Positions 1 through 5,596 of a DNA stretch of 6,415 nucleotides are shown here, in pieces (within the stretch, counting starts at the first letter, position 1; each line of letters starts with the position of its first letter). The notes beneath the pieces were generated by a model. That model saw only the letters and a program-made list of their open reading frames with translations. It was not told the DNA's origin and made no database searches. Position numbers and translations under genes: made by a program. The stretch covers positions 1 to 6,415 of the forward strand of contig PLST01000591.1 of NCBI GenBank assembly GCA_003164255.1. The letters run 5' to 3'. The stretch comes from Acidobacteriaceae bacterium (GTDB taxonomy: Bacteria; Acidobacteriota; Terriglobia; Terriglobales; Acidobacteriaceae).

Positions 1-3
1 ACC

Positions 4-60
4 AACGATTCATCCGGAGTCCCGTCGGGACGGCGCCGCGTTCCGGAGAATCCAATCGTT
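4..60. repeat. Nested inverted repeat at the left edge
   Basis: Three tiers of complementarity share one centre. AACGATT (4-10) pairs with AATCGTT (54-60), TCCGGA (13-18) with TCCGGA (42-47), and GTCCCG (19-24) with CGGGAC (26-31) as a tight inner hairpin. CCGGAG also recurs at 14-19, 43-48 and 67-72. It looks like a structured intergenic element that may continue beyond the window. Function is unknown. Confidence 0.5.
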
Positions 61-76
61 GCCTTTCCGGAGGGAG

Positions 77-96
77 CGTGAGGCTTCAGACTCACG
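77..96. repeat. Short hairpin
   Basis: CGTGAG (77-82) and CTCACG (91-96) form a perfect 6-bp stem with an 8-base loop. No T-run follows on either strand, so a terminator is unlikely. It probably belongs to the same cluster of intergenic inverted repeats. Confidence 0.4.
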
Positions 97-124
97 AATA
101 AGAACCGTAGCAATGTTTTGAAAA

Positions 125-181
125 GGCGCGGCTTTAGCTGCGCCATCAACGATGCCAAATAAACGAGGGCTTTAGCCCCCG
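125..181. repeat. Two GCTTTAGC-centred hairpins (REP-like dispersed repeat)
   Basis: GGCGCGGC-TTTA-GCTGCGCC (125-144) and CGAGGGC-TTTA-GCCCCCG (164-181) are two palindromes with the same GC-TTTA-GC core, each with one mismatch in the stem. A degenerate third copy, GGGCCCTTAGCTC, follows at 195-207. The cluster is loosely bracketed by CAATGT (111-116) and ACATTG (217-222). I recall similar GGGGCTAAAGCCCC-type hairpins as common intergenic repeats in acidobacterial genomes. That supports a repeat family, not a gene-specific signal. Confidence 0.6.
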
Positions 182-239
182 AGGTACGCTTTTCGGGCCC
201 TTAGCTCAGGCTCGGCACATTGTCACCACTCTGAGACAG

Positions 240-251
240 CGCCGATCGGCG
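240..251. repeat. Perfect 12-bp palindrome
   Basis: CGCCGATCGGCG is self-complementary over all 12 bases. It could be a dimeric regulator site or part of the repeat cluster. It is about 245 bases past the end of the flagellin gene, with no promoter-like context. Confidence 0.35.
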
Positions 252-495
252 ACGATTCCATCACGGTTAACTTCCGGATTGGCCGAATCACCCACAGAAT
301 CAAACCCAATGCGCGAAAACTTCCCACAAGCCGACTTGCCGGGACCAATCAGCTGGAAGATAGCATTAGAAATAGATCTAACATGAGTTCAATTCGGTTC
401 CAGTGCACTTTTCCTTCAAATCAAGGTCAATTTGAGCGTTTAGTAACCTGGTCTCACCTCGGCGCATGGATCGGATCGTCTGCTCCAATCACCGC

Positions 496-3400
496 CTATT
501 GCAAAAGCTTGGTCACTTCCTGCTGCACGACGTTGGCCTGGGCCAGTGCCGAGATCCCTGTCTGCATCAGGATCTCGTACTTTGCCATATCCGAGGTAAC
601 GGAGGCGTAATCAGTGGCCTGAACCGCGTTCTGCGCAGCCTGCACATTTTCCATCTGCGTGCCAAGGACCTGGCTAATTGCGCCAAGCGTGTTGATCTGC
701 GAGCCGATATAGCCGTCCTGCGCGGCCACGTCTTTGATGGCGGAGTTGAGGGCAGTGAGTGCAGTCTGCGCGTCAGTGGCGTTGAGCAGGTCGGTGCTGC
801 TGAGGTTCTGGCCAGCTTTGGCGGAGTAGCTGATGGTGGCGACGCCGCTGGTGGAGTAAGAGCCGGAGGTAAAGGTGGCGGCGGCGTTACTGGATTGCGA
901 GGTGTCGGAATCGTAGACGGAGTTGGTGGCGTCGTTGGAGAGGCCAATGCTGTAGGCGGTTGATGGCGTGTAGCTGAGCGATGCGCCGGCGGGGGCGGGA
1001 TCTTCAATATCCGTAGTGTTGACGGTAAAATCTCCGGCCGCGCCCTCGACGTTCGAGGTCAGCAGCAGATATTGCGTTCCATTCCCATTGGTTTCCGCAG
1101 TCGCTGTCACACCTAGGCCTGCAGCGGATATGTCGTTTGCCTGCTGGGTCAGCGATTCGCTGGAGTCCAACCTGAGGCTGTTGCCGTCCGTCGACTCGCC
1201 TTCCCAATTGTCTGGCATTGTGACGGTGAGAAGGCCAGACAGTTTGCCGCCGGCGGCAATCCCGGTGATTTCGCCGGTGGCATAGCCTCCTTCGTTAGCC
1301 AATCCCAGGGTTGAGTTGATGGTGATCGCGCCCACGGTATTGTAGCTGGGTGCGGTGAGCGTAAAGTAGTCTGCGGTGTTATTGTCCGTGCGCCCTAAAA
1401 CCTCATTATCGACCCATCCTGCCTGTCCCAGCGTGGAGTTGGAATAGCCGCCTATGTCCCAGAAGTCCAAGCCGTCGCCGTATTTCTCCACGTTGACGCC
1501 GACGTCCTCTACAGTGGAGGGACTGGGGTTGGCCACCGTGAGCACCAGAGTGCCTGTCGGGTTGGTATCGAGGCCGCACTCACCTAAATCGGCATCGGTG
1601 GGATCGGAGCCGTCGGGCTCTGCAACCGTAATCACCTGCGCAGCGTTGGGGTTGGAGGCTCCTCCGGAGGTTTGGGTGACGGTATCGAGACTGCTGACGT
1701 CCGATGCGTTAAAGCCGCCGCTGAAACTTACCGCCTCGCTGTCGCCCCCGCCGGTGGTCAGGTCGCCGATGGTTGTGGACACCGGAAAAACCGCGACGGT
1801 GCCGTTATTACTACTAAGATAGATGACATTCTGGGAGGAATCGTAGCCTGCCGTAACTCCCATATTTCCGCTGTTGATCGCGCTGATCAAGCCGTCGACC
1901 GTGGTGTCGGTATTCAGGGTGATTGTGGGCCCTGTTATGCCCAGTCCCGCGTTGGTATCGTTAATGGTCAAACTGCCGGCAGAGAGCACGTCGCTTTCGC
2001 TGGTGAACGTTCCCAGGGTGCCGTCTGCTTCGAGACAGGCGTTGTTAAGGGCAGTGCCTCTGCCGTTGCCCGAGGTGACCGTAGAGTCCGTTACAAAGGA
2101 CGCCTGTATGTTGTCGCCTTTGTTCGGAACCTGCGACATTACATTCAGGCTGCCGGTGCTGCTGTCGTAACTGCCCAACAGACCTAGATTCCAGCAGTCG
2201 CTGCTGTTGAGCTCCGTGATCAGGTCTTGAACCTTCATGCCGGTGGTCATGATTTGCTGAGTTCCGCCGTCCACTGTCGTCAGGGTGAGAGTTCCCGAGG
2301 GAAGCAGAGTGCCGAGGCTGCCAAACGTACCCAGCGAGAGGCTGGGAGCCTGCACTGAAGGGTCGGCCAGGGTGTCGGAGAGCACATTGACTCCCGCACC
2401 GCTAGAGGTCATCGACATGACTGGAGTGCCGGCCCCGTCGGAAACCTCCCCTATATTTGTTGTAAGTCCCAGGCTGGAAGCCTGAATAGCGGTGGCCAGA
2501 TCGTTGAACGACTCGATCTTCGTGCCGCTGTAGGTCTGGCCCATGGTAAAGGTATCTGTAGTGCTGCCCACCTGGACGGTGACGGCGCCGGTGAGCGTGT
2601 CGGTAGCCGTCCCGCCACAGGACATCTGCAGAACTACGTCATCAGATCCCATCCCCCAGGGCTCGTTCTGGGCCGCGGCAGTGGTTTGCGTGCCGATGTT
2701 GAACGTGTCGATCCCGCTGCCGGTCGAGCCGGTATCCTGCAGGCCTTCGGATGGGGTTACGGTAAACGCTCCCGCCGCGCCGGGGGTGTTCGAGATCAGA
2801 TCGATGGTCTTGTTGACGCTATCGTAGGAGGCCGCGACCCCCACGTCGTCCTCGTTGATAGCAGACACAAGGTTCTGCACCGTTTCGCCGCTGTAGACGT
2901 TCACTGTTCCCGTCGAGGAGCCGGCGACGTTGAAGGCCAGACTGCCGGTGGAAAGCACATCGTTGGCGCTGGCATAGGCGCCCAAAGTGCCGGTGGATAC
3001 CGTTGCCGGGTCGGCGATGTCGTAGAGCTGGGATGAATCGATGGTCAACAAATTGTCGAATGCCGCGTCCATCGGGGGGCCGACCACCTGCAACTCGCCG
3101 TAGCCATCCAGGGTCTGGGCGGTTGCCGTCAAGCTATCGCCCAGGCTATTGATGTAGCTGGCCAGGCCGTTGAGCGTGGCGGGGTTGTTGCCCATGTCGT
3201 TCACGTTGATGGTCAAAGGGTTGCCGCTGCCCACCGTGAATGTGATGGAGCCATCCAGGGTGTCGGTGCTGCTGGTGCCGCTGGCGTCGGCCACGACGAT
3301 GGGGTCCTGGATTGCACCTTGATAACCGCCGTAGTCGTATTCTTCGTTATCGCCTTCGTCCACGTTTCCATAAAATTGTTGGACTGTAGCGGTGGTGAAA

Positions 3401-4794
3401 CCCGCGGCCGTGCCTGAGCCGGTGGATACCGCGGTGAAGTCCGTCGAATCGGAGCCCCCGCCGCCTGAACCGCCAGAACCGCCGCTGCCGCCAGAACCGC
3501 CTGAGTCGCCTGAACCGCCCGAGCCACCGCTTCCGCCCGAATCGCTGTCGCCGCTGCTCTGCGATGCGCCATTGGAAGCGATGATGGAGAGCGCGCCGTC
3601 GGCGGAGGAGAGATTGGACAAGGCCAGGCTTTGCGAGCCGTCGGCGTTGGTGACGACCATGGCGTTGACGCCGTAACCGCCGGCGGCGCCGCTGGTGGAG
3701 CCGGTGCCGTTGTTGATGTACGAGGCTAGGGTGGAGAGTGTGTCGTTAGTGCCGGAGGCGAGGGTGATGGTTTGCGCGGCCGCGTTGCCCACCTGGATGG
3801 TGACGGTTGCGCCATCGAGCAGGGCTGCGCCTGAGGCAAGGCCGCCCGCTTCGAGGATGCCGCTGGTGGGGACCGTATCGGGATCGACGCCGGCCGCAAC
3901 CACGGAGCCGGTGATCTCGATGCCCGTCTCCAGGTTCGCTGCGGCTTCGCTTACTGAGTTTGTCCCCTCCGCCTGGCCCACGGCTGCGGAGCCTGCCGCT
4001 CCTGCTGTTGTAAACGTTGCAGTCAGCCCAAGCCCCGAACCGTTGATCGCGTCCATCAACCCCTGTGCCGTGTCGTTATAACTGGTGCCCGAGCCAACCG
4101 TGATCTTCTGCGTCTTTGTTACCCCGCCCGACAGGTAATTCACGTCGATGCTGGTCGTCGCGGAGCCAAGGGTGTCGCCCACCTGCGCATTCCTGCCGGA
4201 GGTGGAGAGATTAATAAACGCTGCGCCCTCGCTCCCTGTTGCCCCGCTGTACGCAACCGCGCCATCCGTGTCGCCCACGTTCGACGACGAAAGCGAAGAT
4301 AGATTCAGTGCGTCAACAGACGCGCCGCCCGTTGAAGAATCCCCGGTGTAGACATTCGTCAAAGAGTTGAAAACCTGCTTGTCGTTGTAGGTGGTCGTCG
4401 CCCCCACATTTGAAATCTCCGACAGAATCGATTGATACTCCTGGTCTGCGGCCGCGTTCTGCCTGGCGTTCAGAGTGCCGTTCGAGGACTCCGTGGCCAG
4501 CGTCACGGCGCGGTCGAGAAGCGAGGTCACTTGCGACAGCGCCCCGTCAGCCACCCTCAACAACCCAACACCCTCCTGCGCGTTGGTTTGGGATTGGGCG
4601 AGTGCCTGTTGATTGGCCTGAAGGCTGTTAACGAGCGAGAGCCCAGCCGCGTCATCGGCGCCCGAGTTTATCTTCGATCCCGAAGACAACTGCTGAAGAA
4701 CCTTGTTGAGGTTGGATGTGGCGTTGCGGAGATTGTTCTCAGCCGAGAGAGCCGCGAGATTATTCAAAACACCCAGGGACACAGCACTCACCAC
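496..4794 (-). CDS. fliC: Giant flagellin, filament subunit (about 1430 aa)
   Basis: Flagellin, exported by the flagellar type III apparatus and polymerised into the filament. The N-terminal D0/D1 region (about residues 5-145) has LSSGSKINSGADDAAGLSL at 36-54. The C-terminal D1/D0 region (about 1331-1432) has AQANVVQQEVTKLLQ at the very end. Both are hallmark flagellin ends. Most flagellins are 250-600 residues; the extra roughly 1150 residues here are all in the variable middle. That middle contains about eight modules resembling the flagellin-IN repeat (near 208-262, 319-405, 510-570, 611-680, 731-805, 830-905, 935-1010 and 1184-1262), a Gly/Ser spacer at 418-445, an acidic Tyr-rich stretch at 479-491 and a segment at 1030-1180 without a clear repeat. 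There are four Cys (726, 867, 920, 1073), unusual for a flagellin. The frame is open throughout. Numbering starts at the GTG at 4794, but family alignment favours the GTG at 4782. No other flagellar gene is adjacent. The family call is very sure; the symbol is generic. Confidence 0.95.
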   Translation of the reverse strand: MVSAVSLGVLNNLAALSAENNLRNATSNLNKVLQQLSSGSKINSGADDAAGLSLVNSLQANQQALAQSQTNAQEGVGLLRVADGALSQVTSLLDRAVTLATESSNGTLNARQNAAADQEYQSILSEISNVGATTTYNDKQVFNSLTNVYTGDSSTGGASVDALNLSSLSSSNVGDTDGAVAYSGATGSEGAAFINLSTSGRNAQVGDTLGSATTSIDVNYLSGGVTKTQKITVGSGTSYNDTAQGLMDAINGSGLGLTATFTTAGAAGSAAVGQAEGTNSVSEAAANLETGIEITGSVVAAGVDPDTVPTSGILEAGGLASGAALLDGATVTIQVGNAAAQTITLASGTNDTLSTLASYINNGTGSTSGAAGGYGVNAMVVTNADGSQSLALSNLSSADGALSIIASNGASQSSGDSDSGGSGGSGGSGDSGGSGGSGGSGGSGGGGSDSTDFTAVSTGSGTAAGFTTATVQQFYGNVDEGDNEEYDYGGYQGAIQDPIVVADASGTSSTDTLDGSITFTVGSGNPLTINVNDMGNNPATLNGLASYINSLGDSLTATAQTLDGYGELQVVGPPMDAAFDNLLTIDSSQLYDIADPATVSTGTLGAYASANDVLSTGSLAFNVAGSSTGTVNVYSGETVQNLVSAINEDDVGVAASYDSVNKTIDLISNTPGAAGAFTVTPSEGLQDTGSTGSGIDTFNIGTQTTAAAQNEPWGMGSDDVVLQMSCGGTATDTLTGAVTVQVGSTTDTFTMGQTYSGTKIESFNDLATAIQASSLGLTTNIGEVSDGAGTPVMSMTSSGAGVNVLSDTLADPSVQAPSLSLGTFGSLGTLLPSGTLTLTTVDGGTQQIMTTGMKVQDLITELNSSDCWNLGLLGSYDSSTGSLNVMSQVPNKGDNIQASFVTDSTVTSGNGRGTALNNACLEADGTLGTFTSESDVLSAGSLTINDTNAGLGITGPTITLNTDTTVDGLISAINSGNMGVTAGYDSSQNVIYLSSNNGTVAVFPVSTTIGDLTTGGGDSEAVSFSGGFNASDVSSLDTVTQTSGGASNPNAAQVITVAEPDGSDPTDADLGECGLDTNPTGTLVLTVANPSPSTVEDVGVNVEKYGDGLDFWDIGGYSNSTLGQAGWVDNEVLGRTDNNTADYFTLTAPSYNTVGAITINSTLGLANEGGYATGEITGIAAGGKLSGLLTVTMPDNWEGESTDGNSLRLDSSESLTQQANDISAAGLGVTATAETNGNGTQYLLLTSNVEGAAGDFTVNTTDIEDPAPAGASLSYTPSTAYSIGLSNDATNSVYDSDTSQSSNAAATFTSGSYSTSGVATISYSAKAGQNLSSTDLLNATDAQTALTALNSAIKDVAAQDGYIGSQINTLGAISQVLGTQMENVQAAQNAVQATDYASVTSDMAKYEILMQTGISALAQANVVQQEVTKLLQ
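1753..3279 (-). repeat. Repeated A-B module block inside the flagellin
   Basis: The protein between residues about 506 and 1014 is built from related modules of roughly 95-120 residues. A-type modules open with TDTLDGSITFTVGS (510) and TDTLTGAVTVQVGS (731). B-type modules open with an LG-[TA]-[FY]-x-S motif followed by LxxGxL at 604, 821 and 927. The order is A-B-A-B-B. A to A spacing is 221 residues and B to B spacing is 217, consistent with duplication of a two-module unit of about 655 bp, then an added B. Divergence at DNA level is substantial, so any duplication is old. Confidence 0.6.
3460..3540 (-). repeat. Nine tandem 9-nt units encoding a Gly/Ser spacer in flagellin
   Basis: Nine consecutive 9-base units, plus-strand consensus close to ACCGCCTGA, run in frame with the flagellin and encode Gly-Gly-Ser-type triplets (residues about 418-445, with one Asp substitution). 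Third-base differences between units show the array is not brand new. Copy-number change by slippage would add or remove three residues without a frameshift. At protein level this should be a flexible, disordered linker between the first IN-like modules and the long modular block. Confidence 0.85.
4780..4794 (-). promoter_or_regulatory. Flagellin start region with three candidate GTG codons
   Basis: No ATG is available. In-frame GTG codons lie at 4792-4794, 4789-4791 and 4780-4782. Starting at 4782 gives MSLGVLNNLAALSAENNL. This places Asn16-Asn17-Leu18 and the Leu of LSSG (residue 32) at the same positions as in Salmonella FliC as I recall it, so it is the best start by homology. A weak Shine-Dalgarno-like GGTGAG ends four bases before that codon. 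No purine-rich site precedes the two upstream GTGs at normal spacing. The weak site and GTG start suggest modest or regulated translation, which is an inference. Confidence 0.5.
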
Positions 4795-4897
4795 GCGGAT
4801 GCGGGGGTCCCGGAACCTGCCGAGGAGACAGTCCCAGTGACTTCGGAGTATCGAGGTCTACTGCTCCCAGATAACGTTACGGCCACATCTGGTCTCT

Positions 4898-4905
4898 GTA
4901 TCGGC
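4898..4905 (-). promoter_or_regulatory. Possible FliA (sigma-28) -10 element upstream of flagellin
   Basis: Read on the minus strand this is GCCGATAC, matching seven of eight bases of the flagellar sigma-28 -10 consensus GCCGATAA. It lies about 105-115 bases upstream of the flagellin start, which would give a leader of roughly 100 bases. The supporting -35 is poor. A TAAA occurs at 4914-4917, but only 8 bases separate it from the -10 box instead of about 15, and nothing TAAA-like sits at the right distance. Treat it as a half-site candidate. Confidence 0.25.
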
Positions 4906-5091
4906 TTCAGGCATTTATCCCGCATGCGCTCCCTGTTTTGACTCGACTCCGCACAAAGCAGGATTAGAAACGAACACAAGGCGTGGGGCGAGGCTTGGCG
5001 GGACGGCGCACAGATCCTCGATTGACGCCGATACGCGATTCCAGCGCCGCAAGACGCTTGAAATGCCGGATCAGTAACGGTAAACGCCGTA

Positions 5092-5104
5092 GCGTCCCCG
5101 ACGC
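5092..5104. repeat. Small perfect hairpin
   Basis: GCGTC-CCC-GACGC gives a 5-bp stem with a 3-base loop. It adjoins a weaker ACGG...CCGT pair at 5077-5090. It may be part of a folded leader if flagellin transcription starts this far upstream. Confidence 0.3.
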
Positions 5105-5140
5105 AACCTGCCCCACAACGGGCACGGAACAAGACAACCG

Positions 5141-5169
5141 CCGCAAAAATTCCTCTTCCCCTTTTGCAG
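5141..5169. repeat. Hairpin with purine-rich loop
   Basis: CCGCAAAA (5141-5148) and TTTTGCAG (5162-5169) form an 8-bp stem with one G-T type mismatch. On the minus strand the loop reads GGGGAAGAGGAAT, which would display Shine-Dalgarno-like purines if transcribed toward the flagellin. No gene start follows it closely. Confidence 0.35.
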
Positions 5170-5204
5170 ATAATTACCCGCCCCCGGCGCACAATCACAC
5201 CATA

Positions 5205-5259
5205 GGCGATTTTCCGGGGACGCAGCGGTCCAAAATCCTCTCGTTCCCCGGAAATCGCC
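5205..5259. repeat. Long imperfect inverted repeat (17-bp stem)
   Basis: GGCGATTTTCCGGGGACG (5205-5222) pairs with CGTTCCCCGGAAATCGCC (5242-5259): 8 bp, a 1-base bulge, 7 bp, a 1-base bulge on the other side, then 2 bp, enclosing a 19-base loop. Such a stem is very unlikely by chance. It sits five bases from the start of the larger foldback element and may be related to it or be a separate structure. No T-run makes it a terminator. Confidence 0.6.
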
Positions 5260-5264
5260 CGTAC

Positions 5265-5458
5265 AGCGGTTTCGATTCTGCTCCTGACAGAAACATGGAC
5301 GCCAAGGGTCATTTTTCTCTCCGTGGTCCCGGCGACAATCGGGGTCCCCAGGGAGCGGTCCCTGCTTCCTGGGGTGATCGACAGGTCTTCGCCTCCGGGG
5401 TGGAAGAAAATGCCACCTCGCATGAACTTCAAACGGCAGCACTTGAATCGAAACCGCT
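5265..5458. mobile_element. MITE-like foldback element, 194 bp with 14-bp terminal inverted repeats
   Basis: AGCGGTTTCGATTC (5265-5278) and its exact reverse complement GAATCGAAACCGCT (5445-5458) bound the element. The centre is another strong hairpin, CCCCAGGGAGC (5346-5356) against GCTTCCTGGGG (5364-5374), 11 bp with one mismatch and a 7-base loop. The arms between also show partial complementarity: CATGGACG... with ...GTCATTTTTCT on the left mirrors CATGCGAGG... with GGCATTTTCT on the right arm's reverse complement. The whole segment is thus an imperfect palindrome around one centre, the build of a non-autonomous MITE. No transposase lies inside and I see no clear target-site duplication. 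It could instead be a structured RNA. Confidence 0.55.
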
Positions 5459-5582
5459 CTAAACCCTTTGCCCTGACGATTCTGCGGCGATCTTCAAGGG
5501 AATCACAAATCTAGCGCAGATGCCTCACCATAACCCCTTTTTTTAGAGGACTTTAGCCACAGAATCCGGATAGGGGGGGGAT

Positions 5583-5587
5583 AGGAG
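5583..5587 (+). promoter_or_regulatory. Shine-Dalgarno site for the Cys-motif gene
   Basis: AGGAG lies nine bases before the ATG at 5597, an ideal site that fixes this start. A run of eight G (5573-5580) stands just upstream of it. Confidence 0.8.
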
Positions 5588-5596
5588 ACAAGCTAT

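Larger units (their letters stand above)
1..495. other. Non-coding region downstream of the flagellin
   Basis: I find no credible gene here. The stretch is dominated by inverted repeats in its first half (4-60, 77-96, 125-181, 240-251; described separately). The second half, about 260-495, is plain sequence with only an 8-bp palindrome TAGATCTA at 373-380. No convincing rho-independent terminator follows the flagellin stop at 496-498. Confidence 0.6.
4795..5596. other. Structured intergenic region between two divergent genes
   Basis: About 800 bases separate the flagellin start from the small plus-strand gene, far more than two promoters need. Long open frames exist on both strands (for example 4788-5432 minus and 4983-5462 plus), but they overlap each other, look unlike any protein I know and run through inverted repeats. 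I therefore treat the region as non-coding. It holds the half-site promoter candidate, three separate hairpins and a 194-bp foldback element. Confidence 0.6.

Noticed and set aside
125..207. CRISPR-like repeat spacing of the GCTTTAGC units
   Set aside because: Only two to three diverged, self-palindromic units with different stems and unequal spacing (38 and 29 bases). No cas gene is present.
466..963. Plus-strand frame of 165 codons antisense to the flagellin C-terminus
   Set aside because: It is a shadow of the strongly coding minus strand. The Gly/Val-rich product has no motif.
3213..3572. Ala/Arg-rich minus-strand frame of 119 codons inside the flagellin
   Set aside because: An alternative frame of the Gly/Ser repeat region, with composition dictated by the repeat.
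496..4794. Reading the large protein as an adhesin or RTX-type surface protein
   Set aside because: Both ends are canonical flagellin D0/D1. No calcium-binding nonapeptides, signal peptide or secretion domain is seen. The middle modules resemble flagellin-IN repeats.
4871..4885. Possible sigma-54 promoter (TGGCCG...TTAT on the minus strand)
   Set aside because: The -12 GC dinucleotide is missing at the required spacing.
4788..5432. Minus-strand open frame of 214 codons ending 7 bases inside the flagellin start
   Set aside because: It passes through the foldback and two hairpins, has mixed composition (Arg/Cys/Gly rich) with no domain, and has no good ribosome site. Its length is readily explained by GC-rich non-coding DNA.
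4983..5462. Plus-strand open frame of 159 codons in the same gap
   Set aside because: It overlaps the opposite-strand frame over the inverted repeats, has no recognisable motif or ribosome site and ends at the right terminal repeat.
5242..5505. Similarity between TTCCCCGGAAATCGCC (near 5244) and the reverse complement near 5490-5505, suggesting a larger palindrome
   Set aside because: The distances to the 14-bp ends differ greatly (about 5 versus over 20 bases) and the sequence between does not match, so I do not extend the element.
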